Shown in pieces: positions 35,260 through 48,900 of a DNA stretch of 64,000 nt (positions are counted from its first letter, which is position 1; each line of letters starts with the position of its first letter). Below the pieces are notes generated by a model. That model was not told the origin of the DNA and did not search any database. It saw only the letters and a program-made list of their open reading frames with translations. Source of the DNA: Hanleya hanleyi. Its lineage: Eukaryota; Mollusca; Polyplacophora; Lepidopleurida; Hanleyidae. The stretch lies in assembly GCA_036873755.1 (NCBI GenBank), contig JAVTVY010018847.1, positions 1 to 64,000 on the forward strand. The letters are read 5' to 3'. Position numbers and translations under genes: made by a program.

Positions 35260-35660
35260 GTACTGATGACGTCACCAATGACGTCACAGATGCTGTGGAT
35301 ATCCCTCAACGCGGAATGTACACCCCGAGAGCTACAACATGACACCTCTCAGGACGCATTCGGACCAAGAATGGTTCCTCTCTACTCCGAATACCTTCCT
35401 TCACTGCCTCAAAATGTCCACTTTCGCTGCCACTCCTACTGATGACGTCAACAATGACGTCACAGATGCATCGGACATGCCTCAACTCGGAATGTACACC
35501 TCGAGAGCTACAAAATGACACCTCACACGACGCATTCGGACTAAGGATAGTCCCTATCTACACCAAACTCATCCCCACGCACCCACAAAATGTCCACTTT
35601 CGCTACTACTCGTACCGATGACGTCATCAATGACGTCACAGATGACGCGGACATCCCTCA
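35260..35660. promoter_or_regulatory. CRE (TGACGTCA) cluster, right arm
   Basis: Mirror of the left-arm cluster, paired GATGACGTCA sites near 35266, 35441 and 35620. Single CRE pairs also occur in the small palindrome near 13235 and 16098. Confidence 0.55.
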
Positions 35661-36334
35661 AATCGGAATGTACACACCGAGAACTACAAGATGACACCTT
35701 CCAGGACGCATTCGAACCGTGAATAGCCCATCTCGATCCCAAATACCTTCATGTACTGCCCGAAAATGGCCACTTTACTTACTACAACCAACTGCGCCTG
35801 CGCAGATTGACGCGACTTGCATTCAAAAACACGCCATTCTGACTCTACCCCACACAAGCTTCACTTTGACACCCTCCACGACCCATTCGGACCCATAGCG
35901 GTCCATCTCTACCCCAAACACCTTCATGTACTGCTCCAAAATGGCCACTTTACTTAATACAACCAACTGCGCATGCGCAGATTGACGCGACTTGCATTCA
36001 AAAACACACCATTCTGACTCGACCCCACACAAGCTTCACTTTGACACCTCACACGACCCATTCGAACCGTGATTAGTTCATCTCTAACCCAAACACACCC
36101 CTACATAGCACCCAAAATACCTGTTTTCTATACTACGACCAGACTGCGCATGCGCAGACTATTGAACACGGACGAACCATTAGTGTAGTCAAGTGCTCCT
36201 CCACGAGAGCTTCAAAATAAGACCTCACTCGACCCCATTGGACCATTAGGGACTCACCTAGACTCCAACATGTCCACCCCGTATGGCCCTATACACCCAT
36301 AGCCATGCAGTATAGGCCTATGGGCCTACCCAGG

Positions 36335-36815
36335 CCTTGGTGACTTTTTTCAAAAATTTCACCGATTCGCTCCGCAACACTTCCTATCGTGTTCTAAATG
36401 ACGAGACGAGTAAAACGAGACCCCACAACCCTACCGCAAATGTATAGAAGTACGTTTCCCAGGGGGATAAACATTGAACCTATACCCCAGTATGGGACTA
36501 TATGGGGCTCGGTGACTTTTTTCAAAAATTTCACCGATTCGCACGGGGACACTTCCTATCATGTTCTAAATGACGAGACGAGTAAAACGAGACCCCACAA
36601 CCCTACCGCAAATGTATAGAAGTACGTTTCCCAGGGGGACAAACATTGATCATATACCCTCAGTATGGGACTATATGGGGTTCGGTGACTTTTTTCAAAA
36701 ATTTCACCGATTCGCACGGGGACACTTCCTATCATGTTCTAAATGACGAGACGAGTAAAACGAGACCCCACAACCCTACCGCAAATGTATAGAAGTACGT
36801 TTCCCAGGATGGTCC
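36335..36815. repeat. Three ~172-bp repeats, right arm
   Basis: Mirror of 29075-29560 with a few substitutions. Confidence 0.88.
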
Positions 36816-37079
36816 TATACCTCCCATACCCCATATAGGCATTTTCCCGTAATTTAGGATAAAGTCCGTATTCCGTATTTTTTCAGGAAAATTTTTACAT
36901 ACATCCACCCTGGAACTAGGGGAGATAACTCTATTGATAGACAAGCCCCGTTAAGCCCGGCGACCTATATACCCCTCATACCCCATATAGGCATTTTCCC
37001 AGGTTTTTCGATAAAGTCCGTTTTCCGTTTTTTTTTTTCAGGAAAAATTTTACATGCACCCACCCATGACTGGATGCCC

Positions 37080-38500
37080 CTTCACATAGGTTTCACATGG
37101 ATACCTCATAGAACTCCATCGGCCCATTAGTGGCTCCCCTAGCTCCCAAAACGTCTATTTCCATACCCTTGGGCCTCCGCGCATGCGCAGAAGGCCGATA
37201 TGTCAACCCCACACCCAGTCCATTAGATGCCCCTGCATGAATGCTTCACATTGATATCTCACTCGACCCCATTGGACCATTAGGGGCTCCCCTAGCTCCA
37301 AAAAGGCTATTTTCATACCCTTCGGCCACCGCGCATGCGCAGAAGGCCGATATGTCAACCCCACACCCAGTCCATTAGATGCCCCTTCATGAATGCTTCA
37401 CATTGATACCTCACTCGACCCCATTGGACCATTAGGGGCTCCCCTAGCTCCAAAACGTCTATTTTCATACCCTTCGGCCACCGCGCATGCGTAGAAGGCC
37501 GATATGTCAACCCCACACCCAGTCCATTAGATGCCTCTTCATGAATGCTTCACTTTGATACCTCACTCGACCTCATTGGTGCATTAGGGGCTCCCCTAGC
37601 TCCAAAAAGGCTATTTTCATACCCTTCGGCCACCGCGCATGCGCAGAAGGCCGATATGTCAACCCCACATCCAGTCCATTAGATGCCCCTTCATGAATGC
37701 TTCACATTGATACCTCACTCGACCCCATCGGTCCACTAGGGGCTCCCCTAGCTCCAACACGTCGATTTCCATACCCTTGGGCCACCGCGCATGCGCAGAA
37801 TGACACTAATTTAACCCCGCGCCCAGCCCATCAGATGCCCCTTCATGAATGCTTCACATCGATACCTCACTCGACCCCATTGGTCCATTAGGGGCTCCCC
37901 TAGCTCCAACACGTCTATTTCTATACCCTTGGGCCACCGCGCATGCGCAGAATGACACTAATTTAACCCCGCGCCCAGCCCATCAGATGCCCCTTCCCAT
38001 AAGCTTCATCTTGATACCTCACTCGACCCCATTGGTCCATTAGGGGCTCCCCTAGCTCCAAAACGTCTATTTCCATACCCTTGGGCCACCGCGCATGCGC
38101 AGAATGCCGATAGTTCAACCCCGCGCCCAGCCCATCAGATGCCCCTTCCCATAAGCTTCACCTTGATACCTCACTCGACCCCATTGGACCATTAGGGACT
38201 TTCCTACATCCCAAAACGGCTATTTTCATACCCTTCGGCCACCGCGCATGCGCAGAAGGCCGATATGTCAACCCCTCACCCAGCCCATTAGATGCCCCTT
38301 CACATAAGCTTCACTTTGATACCTCACTCGACCCCATCGGTCCACTAGGGGCTCCCCTAGTTCCAAAAAGGCTATTTTCATACCCTTCGGCCACCGCGCA
38401 TGCGTAGAAGGCCGATATGTCAACCCCTCACCCAGCCCATTAGATGCTCCTTCACGAATGCTTCACTTTGATACCTCACTCGACCCCATCGGTCCACTGG
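37080..38500. repeat. ~152-bp NRF-1-site tandem array, right arm
   Basis: Mirror of 27410-28830 with the same unit. One unit has GCGCATGCGTAG (37490) and another GCGCATGCGTAG (38398), which are degraded sites. Confidence 0.92.
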
Positions 38501-40056
38501 CGGTCCCTACAGATTGCCGAACACTTCCACGAAAACCCACGGTTTTGGGACTACTTTCGGTCCGCGGAGGCAGACCGCATCACCGCCAGACCGCATCACC
38601 GCGGAGAAATACATGCCCCCAAGGTCACGCCCCATTCACCCAGACCGGAAGTGACGTCATACCTGCACACAACACTCCTGCGCACACCGCCACAATACCG
38701 CCACATTTTTTTTCTCGCGCATGCACAGTGACGCGCTGTTGACTCCATTTACTCTTTGTATACTACTGATGCTAGGTGAACTGGCTTATGGGTAATTTCA
38801 GAGGTGCCATCTATCCAAGCGATATGGTTTTCATTACAACACCCCTGCGCAAAATGAGAGAATGACTGAAACTTCCGCGTCACTCCGTTTATTGAACGCG
38901 ATATGAAGTAGTTCGACCTAGTTTCGAATAATTTCGCTGAATTAATCCCACGACGAACCGTTTCTAGGCGCAGATATTGAAGAATATGTCGGTTTCGTTT
39001 CCTGGTAAACACTTCTGCTGATATCTTGTGAGATTTTCTACGAAAGATTGTGTTTTGTCTGTAAACTGGTCAATATGGCACAAGTCGTAGTCACGGAATA
39101 TGCCGACTTCATCTTCGGCTCTGACAGCCAATGAAATACACCGAATTGACGAAATTACGTCATGTTTTAAGATCGGCTGAACCGCACTGAAAAATTATAC
39201 ATTCTCAAAGAGAGCCGTGTCTACCCGCGGGAGACCAAAGCGACTCTCATGTAAACTGGTGACATTTTTTAATCTCCAATCTCAAAGCGAGGCAGCATGA
39301 CATCATTCTCAAAGCGAGCCGTGTCTACCCGCGAACTACTTCCTGTATTAGATAACTCGCTTTCACGGCCAAGTATACATACCGACAATATTTTGTTCGC
39401 GATTGATATGCTCCGAAACGGAAAGAGTCATTTCCCAATTATATAGCCCACGTTATGTTTAGCAATTCGCTTCTAACTCGGCGGAGTCAGCAGGTCAGTG
39501 ACAAGCCAGATAATCATACGCCGCCTACTCACCCCCCAAATTTTGGGGGGATGGCTCCCATTTACGCGTGAGACTCTTTCTCGCAGTAGGGAGTCTCGCG
39601 AGACGAGAATGAAAAATTATAGTGCAGTCCCGGTGAGCGAGTTTGAAAAGGAGAGAGGAGGAGGCAGTTTCGTTTTCGTTCCATCAGTCAACTGGAGAGT
39701 TTTGACACTGTGCGAGTGAGGCATTCTGACAGATCGAGGTGTGTAAAACGTGTTATACCCGTCACTTGATTGATTACTTGTTTCCCGGCGCACACTTGTT
39801 AATATTGTCAAATAAATGAATGTTGCAAGTTTCCGCGCTACGGCATGATTGGAGCACATGGCATGACTGAAAGCCGCCGTTTTGTGTGCTAAGTTTGAAA
39901 ACATTTCTTGCAAGGAAAACTTGATTTATTTCATCAAGCGAAAGCATCCGTTTTACTGCAATTTCCAAATTGACTGATTTTATCGTCTAGCATCATTTGT
40001 CATCTAGCAAAAGTAATGTTCTTAATTCTTACCATATCCGTAATGACAGCTCGTTG

Positions 40057-40498
40057 AACAGGTCAGGGAAAAGGACTATAAAACTGGGATATATATCCCA
40101 TTTGGAATAAAATATCCCAATTTGGATATTTTTTTCACACTTCCATATTTTCAAGTTGGCATATTTTGCTAGTTCTCCTGTTCGTATAAAGACATACAAC
40201 AGTGGTTAGTGATGGGAAGTATACTGCAACAACAACATCAAAAAGTATTGCACGTAATTGCAATTGCACAGAGAATAATGTCGGCGAGAAATGGTTAGCA
40301 AAATTATACAATCGTATTGGCAGTTTTGTGAAGTAGATTCTATCTTGTTTTTGTAGTTTAGATGCGGAAATTCGACATTGCCGTTTAGTATGCAAATCGG
40401 TGAAAATATCCCAATTAGGATATATTTCAATATCCAAACTTTGATTTAATATCCCAGGTGGGATATATACCCCACTTAGTCCTTTGCTCTGACCTGTT
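40057..40498. mobile_element. 442-bp MITE in right arm
   Basis: Mirror image of 25412-25853. A MITE at the same relative position in both arms means it was there before the flank was duplicated in inverse orientation. Confidence 0.8.
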
Positions 40499-41405
40499 GA
40501 AGTTGACAAAATAGTTTTCCGTTTGGGCCAGGCAGTGGAGGTAAAATTACTTTTTGATGTTAATAATGGATTTCTAAGTCTGTGATTTGAATTTTTAGTA
40601 ACGTAAGGGTATTTTTGCTGTGTGCAATTGCTGAATGTGATTTTAAAATAATTATTCGATGTATCGGTAGGCATACGTGTAATCTTGAAGAAGACCTCCA
40701 GGCTACTTATAAGATTTTCTGGTTGTCAATTGTCACACAAATAAATGAATATGAATCAGATTCAGTGACTTTATTCTTGTACATGTCTACAATAACAATG
40801 TCATTGAGCTTTGACTGCAGGTTCCAGTGTGCATGAATACATAAACCATAAATGAATGCCGCTATGCATCCTGGGCAACAATGTTCACTACGATGCGGAC
40901 ACCGACCTCGGCAATATTGTAGGTTTACTACCAAAATGTTATCTTGTCTAGTTCAGATAATATACAATTTTTAATCTTCGGTGTTGTGTTCTTTATCGGG
41001 GAACGGTAATTCCATTGGGTCGGTCAAACAATTGTGATAGCAGTTGAACGCCTCGACAAAATTGTTTCCATCGCCCACTGGTACAACATATGCAACTCTC
41101 ATTTGCCTAGACTTTCTTTACAGTATTGATGAAGTCTCTTCAATAATCAGAGCTACACTTCACAAATTCATACCACGTATGCAACGAGAGACACATCAGA
41201 AATATATTGAACAGGACCAATTCCTTCCCTGTTTTTTAGCAGCCTTGGATGCTTTCATTTAAACAATACAATTACGTGGCACCAATGTCTACAATTATCG
41301 GTTCCGCGGCAACGTAAGTCACTGGAAGGCCGAAATGGCCATTGCTCTTCGTGTTTACAAATGCGACCACCACAAGCTTCGTAAATAAACACGAACGAAT
41401 CTGTG

Positions 41406-42907
41406 TATAGGTGTGGATGTGTATATCTGGATAGATGTAGGTGTATTTAAGTGTAGATATGTAGATTTGGAAGAGCATGCGTTATATTTTACATCTATTT
41501 TTCTACTTAATATTGATAATATTTTTCATTCTCAAGAATAATTTCTTCCATTCATGTTTCCGAATCAGCACTATTCGACTTTATCCGTATCTAGTTAGTT
41601 CTACACTAAAATTTTCGGGCAACTGACCCGTCCGTTTGGTGTCCTTAACTTGTGCAATGATGTTTCGAATTGTAACACTAATAACACTTCATATACGAAT
41701 GTGTTCTTGAATACGAGTGTTGAACATGTGTGTACGCATTTACAATACAATTAAATGAAGAAAACTTTTCAAATTTTGAAGAAAAAAAATTTCCAGAACA
41801 CCAAAAGAGTTTTCAAAAACGGTTACGTTGGAAAATGCCCTTGTTTTCTAAAATGGAACACCTTTGCTTAGTGTTCTGGTTTTGAGCCATTACAATTCAC
41901 GTTTCGAATACGACGTCGACTAAATGGAAGAATTTTGAACTCTCTTCTCCTTAATTATTCCTGAAAAACCAGAATAGTGTTTAAAAACTCTTACATTACT
42001 CTTAAATAACTACTGATATGTTTGGCGTGTGGTTTCGAAAGTATGTCTGTGGAACTTGCTGGACCGGAAACAATAGGCCATAACTTTATCGTTTCACCAT
42101 TGGTTTAAATGTAAATTTTTGCTTTCCTGTAAATATGTTAATCAAATTAGAGTAGTCTTCGTGTACACACAAAGGAATAAGGAAACGAGAATTATTAAAG
42201 ATCTTCCGTCACGTCACCAATGGAGCCTTCTTGAGGCACGAGGGAGTATTCGCTCTAATTCTCATATTATTTAGATTTTCTGACCTCAATTTGATCTCTG
42301 GGCCTGTTTTTATATAGACCCATTACTTTGATTTGTGTAAGTACAAACTCAATTCGTGTAAAACATGTTACGGGGGAAGCAAGTCAGAACAAAGCATGAT
42401 TTTTGAAGGCTATTTTCACCATATATGATTTTTTTTACCTCAATTGACCGTTTGACCCATTTTTCAAAATGGTAACATCTATTTTAATGAAGTAAAGAAT
42501 ATAGGCAGAGATTATGCCATTGGATCACTCCTGCTATGAAGGTTTAAGTAACCATTTTCTGCTTTCTGCCTCCGCCATATTTCTTCATCTAAATTCATTT
42601 TTCCTTCACATGATAAATACAAACTTTCCTGGAAATGGCCTCAGCTCGCTAAGTTAGCTGAAGTGTGCAAATACGCATTAACCCATATGAGCGAGCAAAT
42701 GAGATAACATCTGAGACAAACATTCTCCAATCATCTTGAATGGGCAGATTGACGACCACAAAGGGGGAACTTCCTTGTCTTAATTGTTCTCATCGTTAAT
42801 TTATTTGTGATAAACATCCTTGTTGTTTTTGATAAATAACTGGGTGGAAACTTGAAAAACCTCAAAAGAAACATCGCCTGTAGGACGTTATCATCTATGC
42901 TAACACC
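41406..42907. other. Non-coding DNA upstream of the cysteine-rich gene
   Basis: 41406-41475 is a GTGTAGATAT-type sequence like 11925-12296. The rest is AT-rich with no supported ORF or RNA. ATAAATA at about 42832 is a possible TATA element for the gene starting at 42908. Confidence 0.4.
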
Positions 42908-45900
42908 ATGAAGTCGGTAAGTATACGTATATTAATCTATTTACACTCCGACTTTACAAACCACAGTCTGTGGGCTATTTTGCGAATTATGTTAGCTGGC
43001 AGTGTGAATTATATAACAAATTATTTTATAAACGGCATATACAGGAAAACTAATTCAGTGCTTAAAGCACTCTCTCTTCAAAATTGTGCCTGTGTAATTA
43101 ATGGCAAGTATTATTTCTGATAAGCGACGACGTAAATTAAGTAGGGCCTTTAAATTTGTATGTAATTATCGTTTTATTTAATACTTTAATAACTGTGTAC
43201 GGTACGTTATAATGGAGTTGGAAAGAGATAATTAATAATGAAGCAATGTGGGGACAAACTTGACATATTCACTACAGTATAAATCCTCCTATCCCACTTT
43301 AATTCTTAGACAATAGGTTAACCTCGCGGTGAAACGACAGGTACATTGACGCATAATTTCCGGTGTGCTTAAAATTATCTCAATATATTCCAAGGCAGAA
43401 CCATTATGCACACATTAACGAAAACTTTGACGACTTCAAGTCCAAAATATTTCATTTTTCTCTTAGTAAATATATTCTCACAACGTTGTTGCAACGCGTT
43501 TCATCACAAATGCAGAATGCATGCAATCAACGCGTTTTGACACATCTGTAGCGCGTTAACATTGCTTCCAAACACAAAGCTTTTTGTCAGAAACTGAATT
43601 GTGAGAAAACGGATTAGGTTTGTCTATTTGTGTAAAGAATCACTGGGGAGACTGAAGCGTTTTGTCCAAGAATGACAAGTTATTAGTTGAATCGCAACGA
43701 TTTGATGTAAGAATTGTATCTACGTTATGATATTGTGACAATATACGCGGAAATTCTTAGGGCACCTTAATTATCTATGTATTGATTAATCGCTTGGAAT
43801 AATTTGGAACATCCATTTCATCTGTGATATTCAGGCTAATTTCGAGATCAAAGAGCTGTTTAATAAACTACATTCAGCACCGTACAAAACACCTAATTCT
43901 CCTGTGCATGCTTTTCTGACATGCATTTAATTTGGAACACAAAAATCATCTCCGATTGTGAAATTCGTGATCTTTCAGCATGTACATGGTCCCCCATGTG
44001 CACGTGGCCCAGGTGTCCTACATCATTCAAAATGCCATTAAAGGGAGTGTGGACCAAAGTATCCCGAAGGAACTTCAAAGCATACGTATATGAGTCGGGT
44101 GCTCCAAACTGATAATCGTTTAAAGAACAGACAGTTAGATGACCAAATTGCTCCAAACGATCTTCAAATCTATTATCCCACATAAACACCTCAACAAAAG
44201 TAAGTTCCCACCCCCTCCCCAAAAGGTAATCATATTTTCAAATATATTTGCTCGATTGCGATGAAACTTCTCATACATAATCGGGCTGACCAAGCCGACA
44301 CTGAGTAACAAGGATTACTCCGTAATTCATTTCATGTCTAAATGAGCATGCGCAACGTTTAAGTCAGTCGCATTTCAAAAGTTGGAGAAAGGAGGTGTTC
44401 GCTTTAGATGGATATTTTCCCCTTCAGAGTCGCTCTCTGTTGTTCTATTGTCTCGCTCCGAGCCGGCCGGTAAATTGTGACGTAATGCTCAGGTATTCCC
44501 CAACTCTTTGTCAGACAGGCGAGGCCAGTCTAATGAAAATTCTGGTTCATATTCTCATACGGTTACCATTAGTATTTTCATGAACGACCCAGATATTTAC
44601 GAACAATAATCAGTTATATTAATATATAAACCGACTCGAAAACTGAAAAAAATAATCACTGCCAAAAGTTCAGCGAACAATATTAAGGAAGTAACTGCAA
44701 AAAAAAAAAAAAAACAAAAAAAAACATATTGGCACATGCATTATCACTTGGGAAAGCAAGCGTCACCACTTGTTGAGGGTCATTTCCTTAATAAAGGCCT
44801 TGATATAAGACAAGTTCAACCTTATACCTTTTCAATTCATAGTTACAACTTCCCGCTGCCCTAAGACGAAATTATGTATGTGTAACAATTATGTTTTTGC
44901 TCTGCTGGATCGTCAGAATATTCAAACACTGAACAAGTGGTCTGGGTGTGTGTGTGTGGAGTTGTTTGTGTGCAATTCTATTCACGAATTATAAGAAAAT
45001 AAGGGATTATGTGCGTTAAGGGTTTGTCTTTCATTTCACGTCACTTTTGCACTTTAAAGTCCAAACTGAAGATGGGAGAAAAAAGGAAAAAATGAAAATA
45101 TTTTTTCAGGGATTTGGGGATTCGAACCAAAATGTTGCGTTTCTTTTAATCTGTAGTCCGACACTGTAACCATTCGGCCAAGCAGCTGTTACAATTATCA
45201 AGTTGAGGAATCATGTGCTGAATGGCGGTGAACGACACCCTTTCAGAGCATTACAAGCATTTTGACATATTTCAGTATTATGAAAATATGACACCTTTAA
45301 CCAAAACGATTTTTCAGTATCATTTTGGATCAAACGCACCGCATTTCGACATGTATTGCTCGTTTTGGTGAAAGGTGTCATATTTTATATATGAAGGGAA
45401 TTCCCTTCAAGAATATCGCCAAAAATTGCAAAAACAAACAAATGCTTATTTTCTAATATTCGTAATATTTTTTTGACAAGTCTCTTCTCGGTAAAAATTG
45501 AGAATAAGAAAATTCAGTATTTTCTCTCTCGAGCTAATAACTTTTCAAGTGAACGAGAGGAAATTATATTTTCGGTTTATAAACGCAACACACTAAGGAA
45601 AAAAATATGGTCAAAGCAAACACTTCTTTTAAGCACAATATTCGGGCACACGCTGACTTTATCACCTAATTGATAAAGCGCCACAGCAGTCAAAAAGGGT
45701 TAATACCAGGTGTACTCACCAAGATAATCTATCACTTGTCGATAATCGACATTTGTGACATTCCGGCATCTGCCTTATCTGTAGAATACGAATTCCACAC
45801 CGAAAAGTGATACTGCATCATGATGAATAAGTGATACTGCATCATGATGAATAAGTGATACTGCATCATGATGAATAAGCGCTGTATTAATCATTGTTGA

Positions 45901-48900
45901 CACTTTGACAACATGTTGACTTTGTGATTAAGTGACCTTGTGACTGCGCAAAATCGTAATTAAACATTTCTTGCAACTTTTAAAATGCACCCGTCTTGAA
46001 CTTTGCGCATGCTCATTCGGTCATGAAACGACATACGAAATAACCACTGTTACCCAAGTCAGATGGATGATATGTCCGAAGTTTTATCGCAATCGAGAAA
46101 ATATCTTGCGAGATATGAAGCTACATTTTAGGGGGAAATTACATCTGTTGAGGTGTTTAGATGATATGGGTTCTCCAACCGATTCCAATGCATGCAGATG
46201 AAATAGCGCATGGTGTCTCACATGCCTTTAAGGTTTCGCATACCGGTGCCTAGATTATTTGGCTAATTTGTACATGATTCTGTTCTAGCTCTACCAGGCA
46301 TTCATACGTTCTGCTTCGCGCATCTCCATTTAGCGCTGTCAGGGCCACACCGACTGTGCCGGAGTTGATTCAACGTCATCTGTTGCCACAGCAAACTGAT
46401 ATGGCGACCGTCTAAGTGGGCGAATTGATATCAGCCGCGATTCACCGACATATATTTCCGCAACATATAGTTCTAGGGTTATTTGTCAAATAGCTGCCTT
46501 CAAACTGTGGGAAACTGCCGTTTTGAAATACATTGAATACCTGTTGAGTATATTTTAAGATAAATATATACGTTTTGCGATCAGTAAAACAGTTAGACAG
46601 AACAGTTCTTGGTTTCTGCAAGAATCCTGCAAAAAATGGCGCGACCTCTACAGGGGTGAATGGAGCGTAGCGCAAAGCATCCTGGGAGAGGATGGATGCT
46701 GTTGCGACATTTTGCGTTTGACATGCATCATATCAATTACTGCAAAGTTATAAGACATTACCGGTATGTGATAAAAAGTGACACGTTTTGTCACAAGTTT
46801 TGCATTTTGCGACGAAGCGCGTTGACTCTGCATGTAGTGTTAACGCGAAAGCTAAGTTTGTGGCAAAAAGCTTTTCAGCAGCGTGTAAAGAACGCGATTC
46901 TATGGATAACATTTAAAATTGAGAGATTTTCCGAGGGTGGCTTCATCAATCAAGCTCTATATAGATCCGTGCTTTCAGCAATCGTGTTTCATACATTCGA
47001 CTCATCCACGAACTATATGTGTTTTTTTTAATAAAGAAGTTGTTATCCATAAATGCCATGAACAAAGGTTCGTTCATTTCACAGGAGCTTGTTGTTGGTC
47101 AGTAATTTAGTTATGATATTAATATTCAAATATACTCCCCTCCTACTCCATAATATAAGAATATTCATATACTTTCTTTCCTCTTCCTCCATAATGGAGT
47201 ATAGGAGAGTTTATATAAATATTGATATCATAATTAATAACTTACCAACAACAAGCCCCTGTGATTTGTTTTGCCTGTGAAGATGAAATATGTGCCTTAA
47301 AACGTTGTGGATTTATTTTCTGTTTTTCTTCCCCTAAACTTATACTTTCTATGGAAATGTGACAGGATCTCGGACAGATGTTAGATTAAATTAGGTACAA
47401 CAAAATAGGACATACAAGTTTCGTCCATATCAGGATTTCGCAGCGTTCCGAATTCACCGGAAGCAATGAAATCGGACACGCATATCCATTCAGGGAATAG
47501 AGGAAATGCCTTCCAATAGGCGTATTCGAACACATTTACACTTTAGTATGCACTTTTTTCATTGGATTCTCGGTATTAAAAGGGGGGGGGGGGGCAGAAT
47601 AACATTTCTACGGTGTATGTTAAATCAGTCCAAATTCACTCATCTTGCAACAATTTTTACGAGTACGAAAATGAGACAAAGAACTATGTTATAGATTAAC
47701 AATTCTTTACTTTGAGATGCCAATATCTTGCACATGGACAGGCAGATTGTTCAAATATATTTAGGTACATATCACGGGGGTGTTGCTCTTTCTCCAAGGA
47801 AAACACTTTAGAGAAAAATTTAAAAACATTGGCATACTACGGTACCGAAGTCAGTTCGTGCCACTTCAAAGCCATTTTTTTCCTAGCTATTACGACGACT
47901 TAGCTGTAGAAAACAAATGACTCCGAAGTGGCACGAACCAAAGGGGCTCGTTACCGTTGTTAATTGGTTAATTAGGTTGATTATAGGGGGGTCGAGGTAT
48001 AGGGAATATCCATTTATTCCCTACCTCGACACCCGCCCTATAATCAACATTATTAACCGATTAACAACGGTAACGAGCCCCTGTGGCACGAACTGCATGG
48101 CTTCTATGTTATACCCATCTCTCAAAGTTTATTTAGGAATATAGTTGAGGCTGGTCAGTTGAGTGAAGCATTTCTATAGGCAGATGAGTTAGGTACCATG
48201 AATGTTAGCAAAAAAGTTATTTTGTGAGAAATTGTCACTTTTATACTTTTCCCATGCCACTGTCCGAATAAACCTCGAGCACCACAAAGTACTTGTTCAA
48301 CTGAAAAAGAGAGTTGCTGTCCGAAAACAATATACGATATTCTTGACAATACCTTCCTTCAATGCCGGAAATTACCTATAATACACGAATTCGTAACAAT
48401 AACTTTGCGTTTTATTCAAGTGGTCGATCTTTGGAATAGCCCTGGTACTAATGACAGTATGGATGAACCTCGCCACGACACAAAGGCTGACCCTGTCTGA
48501 CAGGCCACCCTCGCAGCTCAGGGGATTCCCGTCTAGGTAAGTTTTCCGTATACGTTATATGTGTTCACGCGACAACTGCAATACCCGTTACGAGAGTGTT
48601 ATTTTTCGGAACGATGGATCCATGCTAAACATTCCCAACTTGAGATATTCGGAGGAATTTATCATGTTTATCCTAGAAAATGGACTATGTATTTTCTTCA
48701 TGCTGTTTTGAGTTTATCAGTCCAGTAGAGCACGAATTTCAATAACGTACCGTGGTAACTACAATAACGTACCGTGGTAACTACAATAACGTACCGGGGT
48801 AACTACAATAACGTACCGGGGTAACTACAATAACGTATCGGTACTGAAAACAATAACAGTGTTCTAACGTCTAACCGTACCTTATTTTTTAATGTTTAAT

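Larger units (their letters stand above)
27170..38745. mobile_element. FB-ZF: ~11.6-kb fold-back-type element with zinc-finger cargo
   Basis: The probable limits are where GC-rich repeat DNA starts (GTCAACAGCGCGTCACTGTG at 27169 and its mirror near 38745). The right end of the window-start copy (about 1100-1165) supports this limit. Order from each end inwards: a CRE/GGAAGTGACGTCA block, 152-bp NRF-1 units, ~175-bp repeats, more NRF-1 units, CRE clusters, CAA repeats and a 3' UTR module. The unique spacer holds three genes. No transposase, integrase or polymerase is recognised. Long inverted arms made of tandem subrepeats recall Foldback elements. Class is unknown. Confidence 0.55.
34607..41405. 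repeat. Right arm of giant inverted repeat
   Basis: 6.80-kb reverse complement of 24505-31272. It ends at CGAATCTGTG (41405), where a G/T-rich GGTGTGGATGTG sequence begins. It differs from the left arm by scattered substitutions and small indels in the inner FB-ZF part and hardly at all in the outer part. Confidence 0.95.

Noticed and set aside
24505..41405. Whole palindrome as an assembly or hairpin-read artefact
   Set aside because: Not excluded, but the spacer is asymmetric, the arms carry real differences, and a related palindrome exists at 12.3-17.4 kb. Kept as a finding with a read-level test.
24505..41405. Integrated large DNA virus with terminal repeats
   Set aside because: No polymerase, capsid, packaging ATPase or protease is recognisable; only zinc-finger genes and one unknown gene are present.
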